A stretch of 64,000 nt of DNA from Ypsolopha sequella (Eukaryota; Arthropoda; Insecta; Lepidoptera; Ypsolophidae). The number at the start of each line of letters is the position of its first letter. Positions within the stretch are counted from its first letter, which is position 1. The position numbers and the translations under genes were made by a program. The DNA lies in assembly GCA_934047225.1 (NCBI GenBank), contig OW203988.1:4188229-4252228 (forward strand). Reading direction: 5' to 3'. Under the pieces are notes generated by a model. That model worked only from the letters and a program-made list of their open reading frames with translations, ran no database searches and was not told the origin of the DNA. This document shows positions 1 to 10,535 of the stretch, one piece after another.

Positions 1-162
1 TGCTCAATGGTTTGCTGTAAGAAATAGGTATCTTATTAGAGATAAGCTAACTCATATGTATACCTTTTACTGTAACTAGTATTTGTGTTCGTGTTTCTGT
101 GTACAATAAAGAATAAATAATATGTAGATTATACTATAAACTTAAAAGCCTTGAACAAATTT

Positions 163-371
163 TCACTGACCCGGTTCTTGCGCATCAGAAGTGTCGGTAT
201 CGTCAGGATCAGCCAGGAAGTGCGCGAAGTGCAACGCAGCCAAGTCCGAGTGCGCGTCTCGGAGTGCACTCTGCACTCTCACGTAGCGCCGTCTTGCGCG
301 AGCTGATGCAGCTGCGGCCCGCCACCGCCAGGTGGAGCGACCGGAGACCACGTTCTCGAGGAGAAGTTTAC
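163..371 (-). CDS. NACHT/NWD-like gene, exon 8 (last visible exon)
   Basis: This is the most 3' visible exon of the minus-strand NACHT gene. It begins after a CAG acceptor (371 is the first exon base) and takes over a phase-1 codon from the exon at 3948-4091. It reads KLLLENVVSGRSTWRWRAAA and continues through an Arg/Ala-rich helix with LAALHFAHFL, ending in an acidic DPDDTDTSDAQEPGQ. The segment resembles the post-NACHT helical region of NWD proteins. It either ends at TGA 163-165, giving a short protein without WD repeats, or splices at a possible donor GTCAGT just before the stop and continues off the left edge. I favour splicing, because relatives carry long C-terminal WD repeats, but the donor is weak. 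GC content is far above the surroundings. Confidence 0.72.
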
Positions 372-746
372 CTGTGTCCAAGATTCATGGTTCTAACAAG
401 ATTCTGACTCTCGAGTACACCTGAATCCTAACCATGAACCTTGCTTTTATATAAATTTGTATCAAGGCCAAGTATTTATAGATATTGACGGGCCCTTTAC
501 TGGCTACATCGTCGTAGAAAAAAAGTGGTTCGTCGAGGGAAAGTACCTTTAATATTGATGACAATCAATACATAGATTTTACGCAAAGCAAAGATTCCTT
601 TTTTTTATACTCAAGTAAAACTGCATTCCAGGATTTTTGTAGCCGTTTGCTTCAACTGGAAATCGATCCAGCAAAAATGCGAAAATAATCAACCTACGGC
701 TTTGTGGCATCCATTGACAGGTTCAATGATAAAAAATGAATGCCTT

Positions 747-1085
747 TTTAACGGCGGTTTCGCAGCCGGATTGTGGTAAACTCGCCTTTTTTAAATCGAA
801 ACAGAAGACTTGAATTCAAAATTCACTCAATAGTTGTTCCAAAACCTCATTACCTATGTATTGTGTATATTGCTATCGCAAAGTTACCATTGGTTTTGGC
901 AAATTGAAATTTTTTGAAATTCTAATTTACAGAAACCAATGGAAACTTTGCGATGATAGCATACTCAATACGTAGGTAATAAGTTTTTTGAATAACTATT
1001 ATGTGAATTTTGAATTAAAGTGTTCTGTTTCGATTAATTAGAAAAAGGCGGATTTTTTACAATCCGGCTGCGACATCGCTATTAA
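747..1085. repeat. Palindromic MITE, family B, copy 1
   Basis: The two halves are inverted copies. The left end reads GGCGGTTTCGCAGCCGGATT, and the right end reads AATCCGGCTGCGACATCGC. Inside, the arms share 'CACTCAATAGTTGTTC' and 'CTTTGCGATGATAGCAT' in mirrored order. Copies 2 and 3 lie at 30318-30617 and 32643-33012. There is no coding capacity, so I infer a non-autonomous DNA transposon. Confidence 0.75.
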
Positions 1086-1228
1086 GAAATATTGTAAGAT
1101 TATGTCTCAAATTGAAGGAAGACCTTAAAACCTTATAACTATTTTAACAATTATTAATTAATTAACTTGCTATCATAAACAACGACGGTAATTTTCCTAC
1201 ACCGACAGTTTTTTTTCCACACTATATA

Positions 1229-1475
1229 CAAGGTGACTTTTTGATCATCGTCCAAATTCATACTGGAGGCTTGATAAGTTATCAGTATCTTGGATCAGTC
1301 AAAATTTTTGTGAAATTCGGCTTCCCATATAAAATCAGTTCCAGTCCCGAGTGAATCACTATGGAGAGTAGAAATTTCATTTTACGAATTTCAACAAAAT
1401 TGTTATTGATGCATGATACTGATCACTTACCAAGCCACCAGTGTGAATTTGTACGATGGTCAAAAAGTCACCTTG
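1229..1475. repeat. Palindromic MITE, family C (TA target site)
   Basis: The left terminus CAAGGTGACTTTTTGATCAT is mirrored on the right by ATGGTCAAAAAGTCACCTTG. Both ends are embedded in TATA, consistent with the TA duplication of Tc1/mariner elements. The arms extend inward through 'CCAAATTCATACTGGAGGCTTG' and its mirror. There is no ORF. Confidence 0.75.
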
Positions 1476-1490
1476 TATATAGTATAGAGT

Positions 1491-1933
1491 TGCTGCCGCT
1501 AAAGCTGTCTATTTTCAAATGATTTTTATGTCATCGAAATACGAACTGCTATTGGGTACGTTGGCGTGCAAACGTTTTACTACGTACTATTGAGGAAAAA
1601 TCCGTAGACCTACTTTTCGCCCATATTGCAATGGTGATAAGAGAGAAATGCGGGTCTGCGGCAATTTCTTCGATGGTACATATATTATATTCTTTGTTAC
1701 ATTTGGGAGACAATGGTTAGCTTTCCAGGAGTAACAAAGGCTACCAATCACATAACAAAATCAAATGTACTAAAGATAGTCCCCTACTAGATAAAGGGTT
1801 CATTTTTGTGAATTTTCTCTACAAACTAATCAAAATAAGCGAAATTTGACAACTATTTCCAGTTTATTTACATTGATTCCTCGCATTAACATAGACTTAC
1901 TATAGTATTACTATACTTAGTCTATGCCGTTAC
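1491..1933. other. Intronic stretch with nothing recognised
   Basis: No open frame, repeat copy or splice-flanked exon is recognisable between the family C MITE and the TIR element. It lies inside the 3.6-kb intron between exons 7 and 8. Confidence 0.5.
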
Positions 1934-2488
1934 AGTAGAGCCACTGAGTGATGGCGCCTATGACGTTTAAATGCCTACAAAGTATCGTAATTATTTATAA
2001 GCAAGTGTGGATTAAAAAATGTAATACTTCATTGTTGATAGTGATGTACTACTTGTTTCGGTTATTATTTTTCGATTTGAATGTTGCTTTATTGTGCAAT
2101 AGAATTCGTATAGAAACAAAGGATTTTTTTTTTAAATTTCTCATTTTTTATAGGTCGTGTTTGAGGTCGCCAAGTTACGCAATAATATTTAATTAAAAAC
2201 AAAGCAATGACGAAGTTAAACTAAACGAAAATAAATGATAGTAAAATACTGTTTTCGATTTAGATATTTAAACATCTCTTGGGGGCCCCGGGGCACTACA
2301 CCGCATAGCCCTCCGATAGCTACGCCACTGGTTTTGGCACATTTTCTTTTTGTATCATTATGTTGAATGTTGAATGAAGTGTCTAATGTTGAGTAAACTT
2401 ACACATGATTTTTATTTTTAACCGAAATTTGAAATGTACCTCATTACTAAATGCAGCAGTCATAAGTGCCATCACTCAGTGGCCCTAC
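1934..2488. repeat. DNA element with about 30-bp terminal inverted repeats
   Basis: The left end AGTAGAGCCACTGAGTGATGG is matched in inverse by CCATCACTCAGTGGCCCTACT at the right end, about 525 bp further on. The AT-rich interior contains an 82-codon ORF that resembles nothing I know and is probably chance. I infer a MITE or a deleted transposon. Confidence 0.6.
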
Positions 2489-2559
2489 TTTAGTAAATGA
2501 TTAATCATAATTAACTCTGTAATAGTCTACTCCATTTTACATTTACATTTTCCTCTCTT

Positions 2560-2767
2560 GCTCAGTCAATGATATAGAACAACTTTTACTATGGAGCCAA
2601 TCCCGAAATCTCAAAAAAAAAATCTACCCTTCCATACATTTTGGTCGAGCGGCATTACATTTTTCTATGAAACAGTAAAATATTTTTTTCGAGATACAGG
2701 GATTGTTCCATAGTAAAAGTTGTTCTATATCATTGATTGAACAAGCTCTTCAAATATGGTTACACCA
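2560..2767. repeat. Palindromic MITE, family A, copy 1 (truncated)
   Basis: The inverted arms 'GTCAATGATATAGAACAACTT' and 'AAGTTGTTCTATATCATTGA' flank the same core as the fuller copies at 20262-20523 and 63027-63214. The outer CAACGTGTAACAG terminus has been lost on the left and eroded on the right. Confidence 0.75.
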
Positions 2768-2834
2768 TAAAATATGGTAAGGCAAATCTAGTTGGGATAT
2801 AATAAAATATAGTGAAAACAAGTATTTTAAAACT

Positions 2835-3121
2835 ATGGTATTATTCAGCCAAGCGCCAACAATCGCAAGTATTAACTGTATTTCCAAGCGTTCTCATCAA
2901 AATACAACAAGGGAGATATATTCTTGGCCTTACTCAACGCAATTTCCTGTGTACCCACAATTCCACACACAATCACACACGATGGTAATTCCTCCGCAAA
3001 ATCCAATAAATCTAAACTATGTCGGAGCATCTGGCCAGCTGCAGTGAAACTTGGTTTAGTGATATTCAATGATGCTGTGACCGCAGAACATTGTGCTCTG
3101 CTCAGTGCGATTCAAGTTTAA
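2835..3121. other. Unrecognised protein-like stretch
   Basis: Several overlapping open frames of 65-70 codons lie on both strands. The minus frame (2872-3069) includes RHSLDLLDFAEELPSCVIVC and the plus frame (2924-3121) includes WPAAVKLGLVIFNDAVTAEH. I recognise neither. Overlapping open frames in composition richer than the flanks suggest an eroded mobile-element ORF or a lone exon. It does not fit the phase of the NACHT gene, which splices across it. Confidence 0.25.
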
Positions 3122-3689
3122 TGCTGAGCTTGAATTCAGTTATAGGTTTTGATATTTAGGTTATTTTGTACGTATGATGATTTAAGAACAAGTTTATTAA
3201 ATTTTAAACTTCTGTATAACTGTATCATACAATACCATTGTTTTATATCTATTCTGATATATTATATTATTATGTTATGTATTTTGTCTCTGTATAAAGT
3301 ATAAATAGTCTAAAACATCGGGAAACAACAGAAAATTTGTATTGTTTTTTAATATTCATGTGTCATGTGAACACATATAGATGTGTATGTCGAAAAAAAC
3401 AAACCTATAATTTTTTATAACATATAAATACGGCTCACCTAAATAACTATTACGATCGGGATAATCGACCAGTTTTAGCATATTCAAACTGCCTTCGTGT
3501 ATTCATGTATGTTTATGTATTTGTATATCTAGCTTTATGTAAATTTACCATTTGTATGTATTTATACTATAACCCCTCTATTTTTTTTCTTGTATTATAT
3601 ATATACATTTATTTATTTTTATATAAGTACATCATGTATATTATTTAGTATTCATTACCTTTCTTCTTTTTGGGCACTACCCTACATTT

Positions 3690-3800
3690 TCTACAACGCC
3701 CCAGGTTAATTGGAAGAAAAGGCTTTATGGCGTTAAGTTCGCCTCTGTACATACATATTGTTATTGTGCAATTTTTTTTATTATTATTATTATTATTCGT
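3690..3800 (+). repeat. LINE 3'-end remnant
   Basis: The sequence GGAAGAAAAGGCTTTATGG then 'CGTTAAGTTCGCCTCTGTAC' and a TTA-repeat tail resembles the conserved 3' end of a lepidopteran LINE as I remember it. No coding part remains. The identity is from memory of the motif and is not verified. Confidence 0.4.
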
Positions 3801-3947
3801 CTGAAGACGATAAGCGGTAAGCCGTTCCTGAGCAAAAAAGCCTTAACACACGGACAGATCGACGGAAATAAAAGTTATCCTACATGGTTTTCATTGCACC
3901 CTGATGAGGTATGGAAATTTGGGGTTTGAAGACTTAAAGTAACTTAC

Positions 3948-4091
3948 TCATCATGTGCTTGGCGACACAGATGGTAGAGAAGTTGAAGTTGGCGTCCTTA
4001 AGCTCAATCACAGCTTCACTGTTGCTTGTCGGCATTAACAGCTCAAGCAATTCCAGCTCGGTCAGTCCAAATTCCGAGCAAGTTATGTAAC
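3948..4091 (-). CDS. NACHT/NWD-like gene, exon 7
   Basis: A 144-nt exon between a TTTTTAG acceptor and a GTAAGT donor. It takes two bases to finish a Ser codon left by exon 6 and passes on phase 1 to exon 8. It encodes YITCSEFGLTELELLELLMP and then SNSEAVIELKDANFNFST. The 'CSEFGLTELELLELL' segment matches the pattern 'CKYGLSEMELLDVL' that I know from the winged-helix-like part after the NACHT ATPase in NWD proteins. The intron to exon 6 is only about 185 bp, the shortest in the gene. Confidence 0.85.
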
Positions 4092-4276
4092 CTAAAAATA
4101 AAACACAAAAACATGAAAATTTCTAAAATTGGTAGCGTTTTAAAAGTTCAAAAGCAAAGCTGTGAAACAAAATTATACCATTTACTTTTTACAGGCGACA
4201 AGTGTTACGTGATTTGCATACACAGAAACATGGAAAAGCCGTATTTACATGCAAATTTATTCATACTCATACTCAC

Positions 4277-5021
4277 TTGCTAATTTACTAAAAGCTTTAG
4301 AACCGAAAACGGCTTCTAAATTGTCAAAGGCACCGTCGATATAATCTCCGTAGCTATGATTGTCCGGAGTTTCTTCTATCGCCTCCAGAAGGTGGTAGCA
4401 CTGTTGTACCATAAACTTTTCTTTTTGAGCTGGGGTCAGTTGTAACTGGTCCAAAGGCACAGCACTAGTACAAACTAGAAATACATTCCTCGGCAGAGAC
4501 GTCGGCAACCAAGAGAGGCCAGTCACTATATCACATTCTAAAGGATTGACTCGATGAACGTTATCGATGAATAGCAATAAAATCTCGTTTTCCATATCCT
4601 CACATCTCCGAAGCAAGCTTTGAAACCAGTTGTTTATGTACAGAGGATCGAAGCTCGCGTCTTTCGGTAGATAACCTTCTGGAATGTTAAGAATTATCGA
4701 TATCTGTTGGCACATCACTCTCAAGAGCTCTAAATTGTAAGCAGACCTTGGAGTTGAAGCTGAGAACCTGATTATCCTTAGAACCGGCTTTGGGAATATT
4801 TCCGGGCATTTGTTGTATAAATGTGTTAGTAATGTGCTTTTTCCCGAGGCGTCAGGTCCGTATATTAAGTAAGGTGGATGTCGTGTACGGTTTTCGAAGT
4901 TCCATTTCATATTGCTTATTATACTTTTAGCTGCCTCTTCGACCTTCTTATCAGTAACCTTATAAAGACGATTATGTTCTATACATATCCTAAGATGAGT
5001 GATGTGTTCCAGGAAAACCTC
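4277..5021 (-). CDS. NACHT/NWD-like gene, exon 6: the NACHT NTPase module
   Basis: This is the main catalytic exon, with 248 codons and one extra base, between a TTTTAG acceptor and a GTGAGT donor. It starts EVFLEHITHLRICIEHNRLY, a helix before the NTPase. A P-loop follows (YLIYGPDASGKST, about residues 50-62), then VLRIIRFSASTPRSAYNLEL, which matches the 'vvvRFlGTTp.S' strand of NWD-type NACHT proteins. A Walker B-like strand reads EILLLFIDNVHRV, and LPRNVFLVCTSAV fits sensor 1. The usual second acidic residue after Walker B (as in LDALDQL) is replaced by Asn-Val-His, so ATP hydrolysis may be altered. STAND NTPases of this kind act as nucleotide-switched scaffolds or sensors; the ligand here is unknown. 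Reading into the intron would give SEYEYE and a stop, so the splice matters. Confidence 0.88.
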
Positions 5022-5094
5022 CTAAAACAAAAAAAAAACTTTAATGTCAATAAAACAATTTTCTAGCTCCAGTTCAACAGTTAATTTGTGTGTT

Positions 5095-5240
5095 AAGAGG
5101 CTATGCGAATTTTATTTTTGTCACTGTCATCCGAAGCGAAAAATCGCGCAGTGCGAGAGGGGCGGATTCAGGGCGAAAGCGAAAAATGTTAGTTTTATAA
5201 TTTTTATAAAAAAACTAAAATGGCTAGCAAAATTACAAAT
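5095..5240. repeat. Family L repeat, copy 1
   Basis: The block AGAGGCTATGCGAATTTTAT through 'GTGCGAGAGGGGCGGATTCAG' recurs at 26934-27055. Its 'CAGTGCGAG' core also resembles the ends of the elements at 8843-9265 and 43500-43565. It is non-coding and lies just upstream of the NACHT exon in the intron. Confidence 0.55.
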
Positions 5241-5814
5241 ATCAAATTTCTAGATATTGTTGAAACACACCTAATAAAATATGTTTGAGTTCTGTATATG
5301 GTTCCTATTCGTCAAACGAGGAAAAAAGTGTGTTTGAAGACCTCATTTCAACATATATTTCTATCGAGGAAAATTTATCCAAACATGTTTTCCAATTTCA
5401 AAACCCTAGATTATATAGTCAAGATGCATATACCAGAAATTGATTATAATTTTCCGTGTTTTTCATGAAATACACAGAAAAGAAACACCCGTATTTTTTT
5501 CGCATATCGCCTTAAAATTGATGTTCTATTAAAACAATAGATGATGTATTTTGTCACTTCTTAATGGGACATTTTATTATACCACAACTCATTGAAACTT
5601 CATTCATTAAAACAATATCAGACTAGTACTCCACCAAAAAATGACAATTAAATCTATTGGTTATTCTTTAAATGGTTTAAAATGCTAAAACTCCTCATTT
5701 TGAAAAAGTGCATTTGTTTTGTTGGTCTTTTATTAATTCAATCTACTTAGAAGCAATGTCTTAAGGTATATTTCGTCTCAAAAATATATATTTCCAACAT
5801 CCTTTTTTTTTTTG

Positions 5815-6455
5815 TTTTTAAACTTTTCGCAGAAGAAAGCGGTTAAGGGAGAACGATTCCTATCCTCTACGAAATACCCAACTTAAGATGGTTCTTCATA
5901 TTTTTGAATTACACATATAAAACGGATTTATGGCATTTCGCGAACATAGTTTAGTGTCTGTTGGGCTTTTCCGGCAAAATTTTGCTTTTTTATGCAATAC
6001 ATAAGCGTGTTTTAAATTTGTGTGCCCATACATTTACAACGTAATACATAAAATAACAAAATTTTGCCGGAAAAGCCTAACTAACATTAAACTATGTTCG
6101 CGAAATGCCATAAATCACATTTCTTTAATATCTGTAATTCAAAAATAAAAAGAACCATCTTAAGTTGTGCGTTTCGTAGAGGATACGAACCGTTGTTTTT
6201 TTTTTAAATAAATTAGGTAATATAAATATGAAGTCAATCTACTTGAATATAATATCTTTTGCCTATAAAACATTTCATTATTAGCTAAAAACACCCAAAT
6301 TTGTTGTTTCGCTGCGTGATCTAGTATTACGCGTCTAAGAAAAAGAGGCCGATGAGTCAACATATAATCGCCTCTATCAAAAGCAAATAAGGTCTTTGCC
6401 ATGGGACTTATTGTGCTAGACGGGTGATAAAAAAAGTTGCTAGGGTAGGCCATCC
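5815..6455 (+). repeat. Family E repeat, copy 1 (split by a hairpin element)
   Basis: The flanks 'TTCGCAGAAGAAAGCGGTTAAG' and 'GAAGTCAATCTACTTGAATA' to 'GTTGCTAGGGTAGG' match the continuous copy at 7990-8305 and the inverted copy at 22415-22690. In this copy the two parts are separated by the palindrome at about 5861-6192, so the hairpin inserted later. Confidence 0.65.
5861..6192. repeat. Large palindromic MITE, family D, nested in family E
   Basis: The left arm runs 'CCTATCCTCTACGAAATACC', 'CAACTTAAGATGGTTCTTC', 'GGCATTTCGCGAACATAGTTT' and 'TTTTCCGGCAAAATTTTGC'. The right arm (6055-6192) repeats these in inverse order. Arm length is about 140 bp around a short AT-rich loop. It has no ORF. 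Confidence 0.75.
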
Positions 6456-6459
6456 ATTA

Positions 6460-7434
6460 CGCGACAGACGGGAGTGCGGGTGATTTCATACTGACGTGTA
6501 TGACATGCACTCGCCCGAACTCCGCCATTGTCACGTGTCGGTGATTTCAATCAAGTATGCTCAAGCAACCAATGGTATTTCTATGCGTCTAAAAAGCTTC
6601 ATTCGTAACAATTCAATGTTTAGTAAACACTTTTCGGTTCAAAATTTTAAACCAACAATTTTGTCTCCCTAAATGAAACAGACTACGTATTTTTTTACTG
6701 GCTGACTGGTAATTAAATATCAACATTTGATTTCTGCTTTTATACTCAGGGACCGTTGGTTCCTCTAAGAAAATGAAGAGTTATGTTCTTTTCCATTTCC
6801 TTTCAAAGACCAAGAGGAAATTGAAAAATATGACCTAATTTTAAATCATTCGAATTTCACTTGTGCTAATATAATGACGGTAAATTAATGGGGAACAAGG
6901 ATAACTTTTCATACTAACTGGTGGCTATAGGCTTTCGTCTTATACCAATCAAGGACGTTAAAATATCCCGGACAGGGTTTCGCCAACAAACAACTGAAGC
7001 ATCCTTAGTAAGCCGACCCGCTTATTTGCACGAGCCGGCACGCACACATTCACATCATAGTAAGCCAGTTTTCATAGTAAGTCCACCGCCACCATTGCTA
7101 TGCTTCAGTAGTTATTTAGCTGCGACTCCGTCCGCCTTTTTTTACGTTCAGATACCAATAATAAAAAAATTAAATACAAATGACATTCTAAAGATGAGCA
7201 TTCAAAGACTAAATGAGGTCGTATAAGTTTATGTTGAATTGAACATAAATACTGAACATATTTTAATCCAGCTATTTCATATTTAAGATAATTTTCAGAT
7301 TGCAAAAAATCCTTATTACTTACAGCTGTAAGCCGCAAATCTACGTAGCTTGTAACTTTAATAAGATTTTATTGTGCTTCAGTATACAATCTCTACATAA
7401 AGTCTAAAAAAAATACAATATTATTTTCGCTCAC
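6460..7434. other. Intronic stretch with no recognised element
   Basis: This is the right part of the intron between exons 5 and 6. A chance 101-codon plus ORF at 6921-7226 has no recognisable similarity. A moderately GC-rich patch near 6465-6545 holds CACTCGCCCGAACTCCGCC but no exon with usable splice sites. Confidence 0.4.
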
Positions 7435-7594
7435 CTGTACAGTCTTTTTTCTTCCCTTCCCCTGGTCGGGTTCTTTACTCAAGCTGTCGTCGACGAGGGA
7501 ACCTACGACAGCTTGCAACTTCTCTCTGAACGGAGCTAGCCTCTCTTCACATTCTGAGGGAGGGTCCGTTCTTGAGGAGTCCGCTGATGTTGGC
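7435..7594 (-). CDS. NACHT/NWD-like gene, exon 5
   Basis: A 160-nt exon. The acceptor is CATCAG and the donor GTGAGC after CAG. It completes a Glu codon from exon 4 and encodes 53 residues: PTSADSSRTDPPSECEERLA, then PFREKLQAVVGSLVDDSLSK, ending in a basic EPDQGKGRKKTVQ. It ends in phase 0, matching the phase-0 start of exon 6. This is a linker between the N-terminal region and NACHT. A second in-phase acceptor 27 bases further in would drop nine residues. The long upstream frame on this strand is intronic. Confidence 0.75.
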
Positions 7595-7989
7595 CTGATG
7601 GTCAAACGAGAAAACTATTTGTGTTGTAAAAATATTAGAATCAGTGATACTCCAACGTTGAGAGCACAAAGCTAGCCAAATTTCAGATTTCACCCGCGCC
7701 CCACCTTCCCCTGCGAATCGAGCATTGCGGCGGCGATACGCAACTCGCTCACTCACGTTAGATTTGCGGTCGACCGCATAAGTACCTACATAAAACTTAG
7801 AGTTAAGGATAAACCTGACCCTAAAACATGAGCAACGCCAGATTTTCAAGGGTTCTTTGGAAAAAGGACTCTCCTGAAATTGAAAAAATATATAACTATA
7901 TACATGATCTCTTGATATTTTATTAAGTCAACGTACTTATAAGCTATATCCTAAGATATATACAACTTTTGTCTACAATCATATATTTC

Positions 7990-8305
7990 TAACCTATCTT
8001 TTTAGTTTTGAAACGTTCCGCAGAAGAACTCGGATAAGGGATCGACTTGATTTTCTTATAAAATAGGCTGTAATAGAAAAAGGAAGTCAATCTACTTAAA
8101 TACATTTTTTTTTTGGGTACAAAGTATTTCAGTATATGGTAAAATACCTCCAATTTGTTGTTGTGCTGCGTGATTATTAGTATTACTCGTTGAATACAAA
8201 TAAGCCAATGAGCCAACATATAATCGCTTCTATCAAAAGCTAATAAAAGCCTTTGCCATTGGACTTTTGTGCTGGACGGGTAATAAAAAGTTGCTAGGGT
8301 AGGCT
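7990..8305 (+). repeat. Family E repeat, copy 2 (uninterrupted)
   Basis: It shares 'CGCAGAAGAACTCGGATAAGG', 'GGAAGTCAATCTACTTAAAT', 'CATATAATCGCTTCTATCAAA' and 'AAAAAGTTGCTAGGGTAGGC' with copies 1 and 3. It shows the pre-insertion state for copy 1. It is non-coding. Confidence 0.65.
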
Positions 8306-8324
8306 CTTAGTAGCTCTTAGTTGC

Positions 8325-9330
8325 TCTTAGGCCCACTTGCAACATGATCGAGAAAGATTCTTAACTCTCGTGTTAACTAACCCAAGGGAAGAGTTAACGA
8401 ACTCGACATTTCATTAGTCCTTTTGCACCATGATAATAACGAAACGGGGTACTAGCATGAACTTGGTATCGACTCGATATCGATTCGATAAATAAGTATG
8501 TAACTCTTATTTCATTGCAATAAGGGTTATCGTTTAGAATTTATCGATTTTATCTGTCAAATTTATTTAATCGAAGCGTACGTTCTCACATAGCGGGTTA
8601 GTAATCCCGAGCTAAGCGATTGTTTTAAATTTTCTAATTTATTTAGAATGTTACCGTAAAGTAATTAGTTGCAATCAATCTTTATGTCATTGGAAACAAC
8701 ACAATTTATGTCAAACTGAAAACATTACTTCACAAACCCCAGTTTAACTCAAGGTGAGGCTCGGGTTAAATTCTGATAACTTTCTCTTAGTTTAACCATA
8801 GTTTAACCCGAAATTTTGATTGGTGCAAGAGACCTTTTTTTTAAGGCGCTACGGAAAAAAATCGACACTTTTAGAACTTCTATATCAACTTCGGTAAACA
8901 ATGTATAATTTTGATAAAATTGTATATTATTTTTGGAATCTTTCTCTAGGAATCTGTTAAAACAGAAACGCGATTGGAGAATTTCGGCTCGATAGAAATA
9001 TTTATTGAAATGAGGTCTTTATCGACACCAATTCTCCTGGTTTGACAATTTAGAATGACATATGGACTGCAATTATATTTTATTAGATGGTTTTTAACAG
9101 TATCTAGGACCTGGTTAAACGAAATTTTTAGCATTTTTAGTACATTTTATATTAATAAAAAACCGACTTTTTGCTACTTTTCCACGAATCCGTCCCTCTC
9201 GCACTGAGGGTTTTTTGCATATGGAGTAACAGGGACGCTAAAATTTTTACATATCGCCTTAACCCTCTATTTTTTTATTTAACCCAAGTTAAAGTCAAGT
9301 TAAGAACATGCTGCAAGTGGGCCTTAAAGT
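8325..9330. repeat. Harbinger-like element with GGCCCACTTGCA termini
   Basis: The left end TTAGGCCCACTTGCAACATG is mirrored by CATGCTGCAAGTGGGCCTTA on the right. TTA flanks both ends, which fits the 3-bp TWA duplication of PIF/Harbinger transposons. No transposase is present. The element is about 1 kb because a second element (8843-9265) is nested inside; a subterminal repeat near 8760-8840 carries GGTTAAA motifs. Confidence 0.65.
8843..9265. repeat. Nested element with TTAAGGCG termini
   Basis: The left end TTTAAGGCGCTACGGAAAAA is mirrored on the right by CATATCGCCTTAA. The right subterminus, read in reverse, carries 'AGCGTCCCTGTTACTCCATA' and 'CCCTCAGTGCGAG', repeated at 43500-43565. TTAA at both ends would suit a TTAA-targeting (piggyBac-like) element, but no transposase is present to confirm this. 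Confidence 0.5.
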
Positions 9331-9508
9331 TCACTAAAGTTTTGCCTGAAAGTTTAACAGCGATGGCATAGCCACATGCTTGCTACAAACGACTTGGTAG
9401 CGATATGTTATTACTTACTAAACTGGGCCAACGTGTTACAGCATAGGTGACCTTATCATTCTAAATTACATAATATTGCCGTTTGTATACAAGAATTGTA
9501 TATACCCT

Positions 9509-9655
9509 TGTACATCCCGGTCACATTATCTCGAGACCTCGCTGGAATGCGAACCACCCGCCCCCGTTCTCCTTTCACCTCCCCGCACTCTGTATCTGAG
9601 CGCCGACGCGACGTGACGTCATCGACGCCAGGTCTCGAGATAATGTGACCAGGTT
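9509..9655. repeat. Short palindromic MITE
   Basis: GGTCACATTATCTCGAGACC on the left is mirrored by GGTCTCGAGATAATGTGACC on the right. The GC-rich interior includes GCGACGTGACGTCATCGACG. It is about 150 bp long and non-coding. Confidence 0.7.
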
Positions 9656-9881
9656 GTACTTAGTAACTTGTTTTAGGATGGAAAACAGTGTGGGAAAAAT
9701 AAAAGGTGAGTACAAAAATAAATGTGTCTTTTTTCTCTTTAAACTGTACTTATTATCAGTAACTTACTTTATGAACGTACTCGTATCTTTTTAACACGTA
9801 AAACATAGTTTTTATTTTCTATAGATTATATATCTTTATAGCGAAATCTATCGCTTTGGATACTCAAATTATTATTACATA

Positions 9882-9975
9882 CACACATGCTCTTGCACAC
9901 ATGCACGCCTGTCTCATAGAGGGGTAGGCAGAGACTACAGATTTCCATCTGCTACGATCCAGACACACTCAGGTA
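9882..9975 (-). repeat. LINE 3'-end fragment, family K, copy 1
   Basis: Read on the minus strand it contains GGATCGTAGCAGATGGAAAT then CTGTAGTCTCTGCCTACCCC and a degenerate TG-rich tail. The same conserved end occurs at 11440-11700 with part of its coding region, so this is the 3' tip of the same LINE family. Confidence 0.6.
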
Positions 9976-9999
9976 CGTACTAGAAAAAACTATATTTAT

Positions 10000-10535
10000 T
10001 ACATAAAGAACTTAAACTTAATGTCCTAATTGTAGCCGCGATTTCAAAATAACTGAAGTTTTGCGTGCGCGGCATCCGGCTAGAGCAGCATAGACAGTTA
10101 AAAATAAAAGCGTTGGAGCAGGACTGAATTATAGCATTGTGCAGCACCTTAATGCAATTTAATAATAAATTACAAAAATATAATTTGTCTATTTCTTATA
10201 GTTTAGTTTTTTTCTCTTGCTACCTCAAACCGAGGCATAAGAATACAATATGCATATTCTTCAGTATATTATTATTCTCAAAAGAGGCCAATTCTTGTTT
10301 ATTTTCATGAAAACTTTATTTCTTATACAAGTCGGTTATTTACAGAAAACAATACGTAATTAGAGAATTGCTAAAATCCATTTTACACAGTTCACTCGAA
10401 AATTTAATTATTTTTGCTTATCTTCCCTTTAAGCCTCGGGCGGAGCTTCTATTTACCCCTGACAGTAGACCTCCTTCTAATTAGTAAGGTTTTAAATATC
10501 ACACTGATTGTATCTCAATCATTCATTACTGATAA
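10000..10535. other. Intronic stretch with no recognised element
   Basis: AT-rich DNA between the family K and family F repeats. I see no exon, tandem repeat or clear inverted repeat. Confidence 0.45.
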
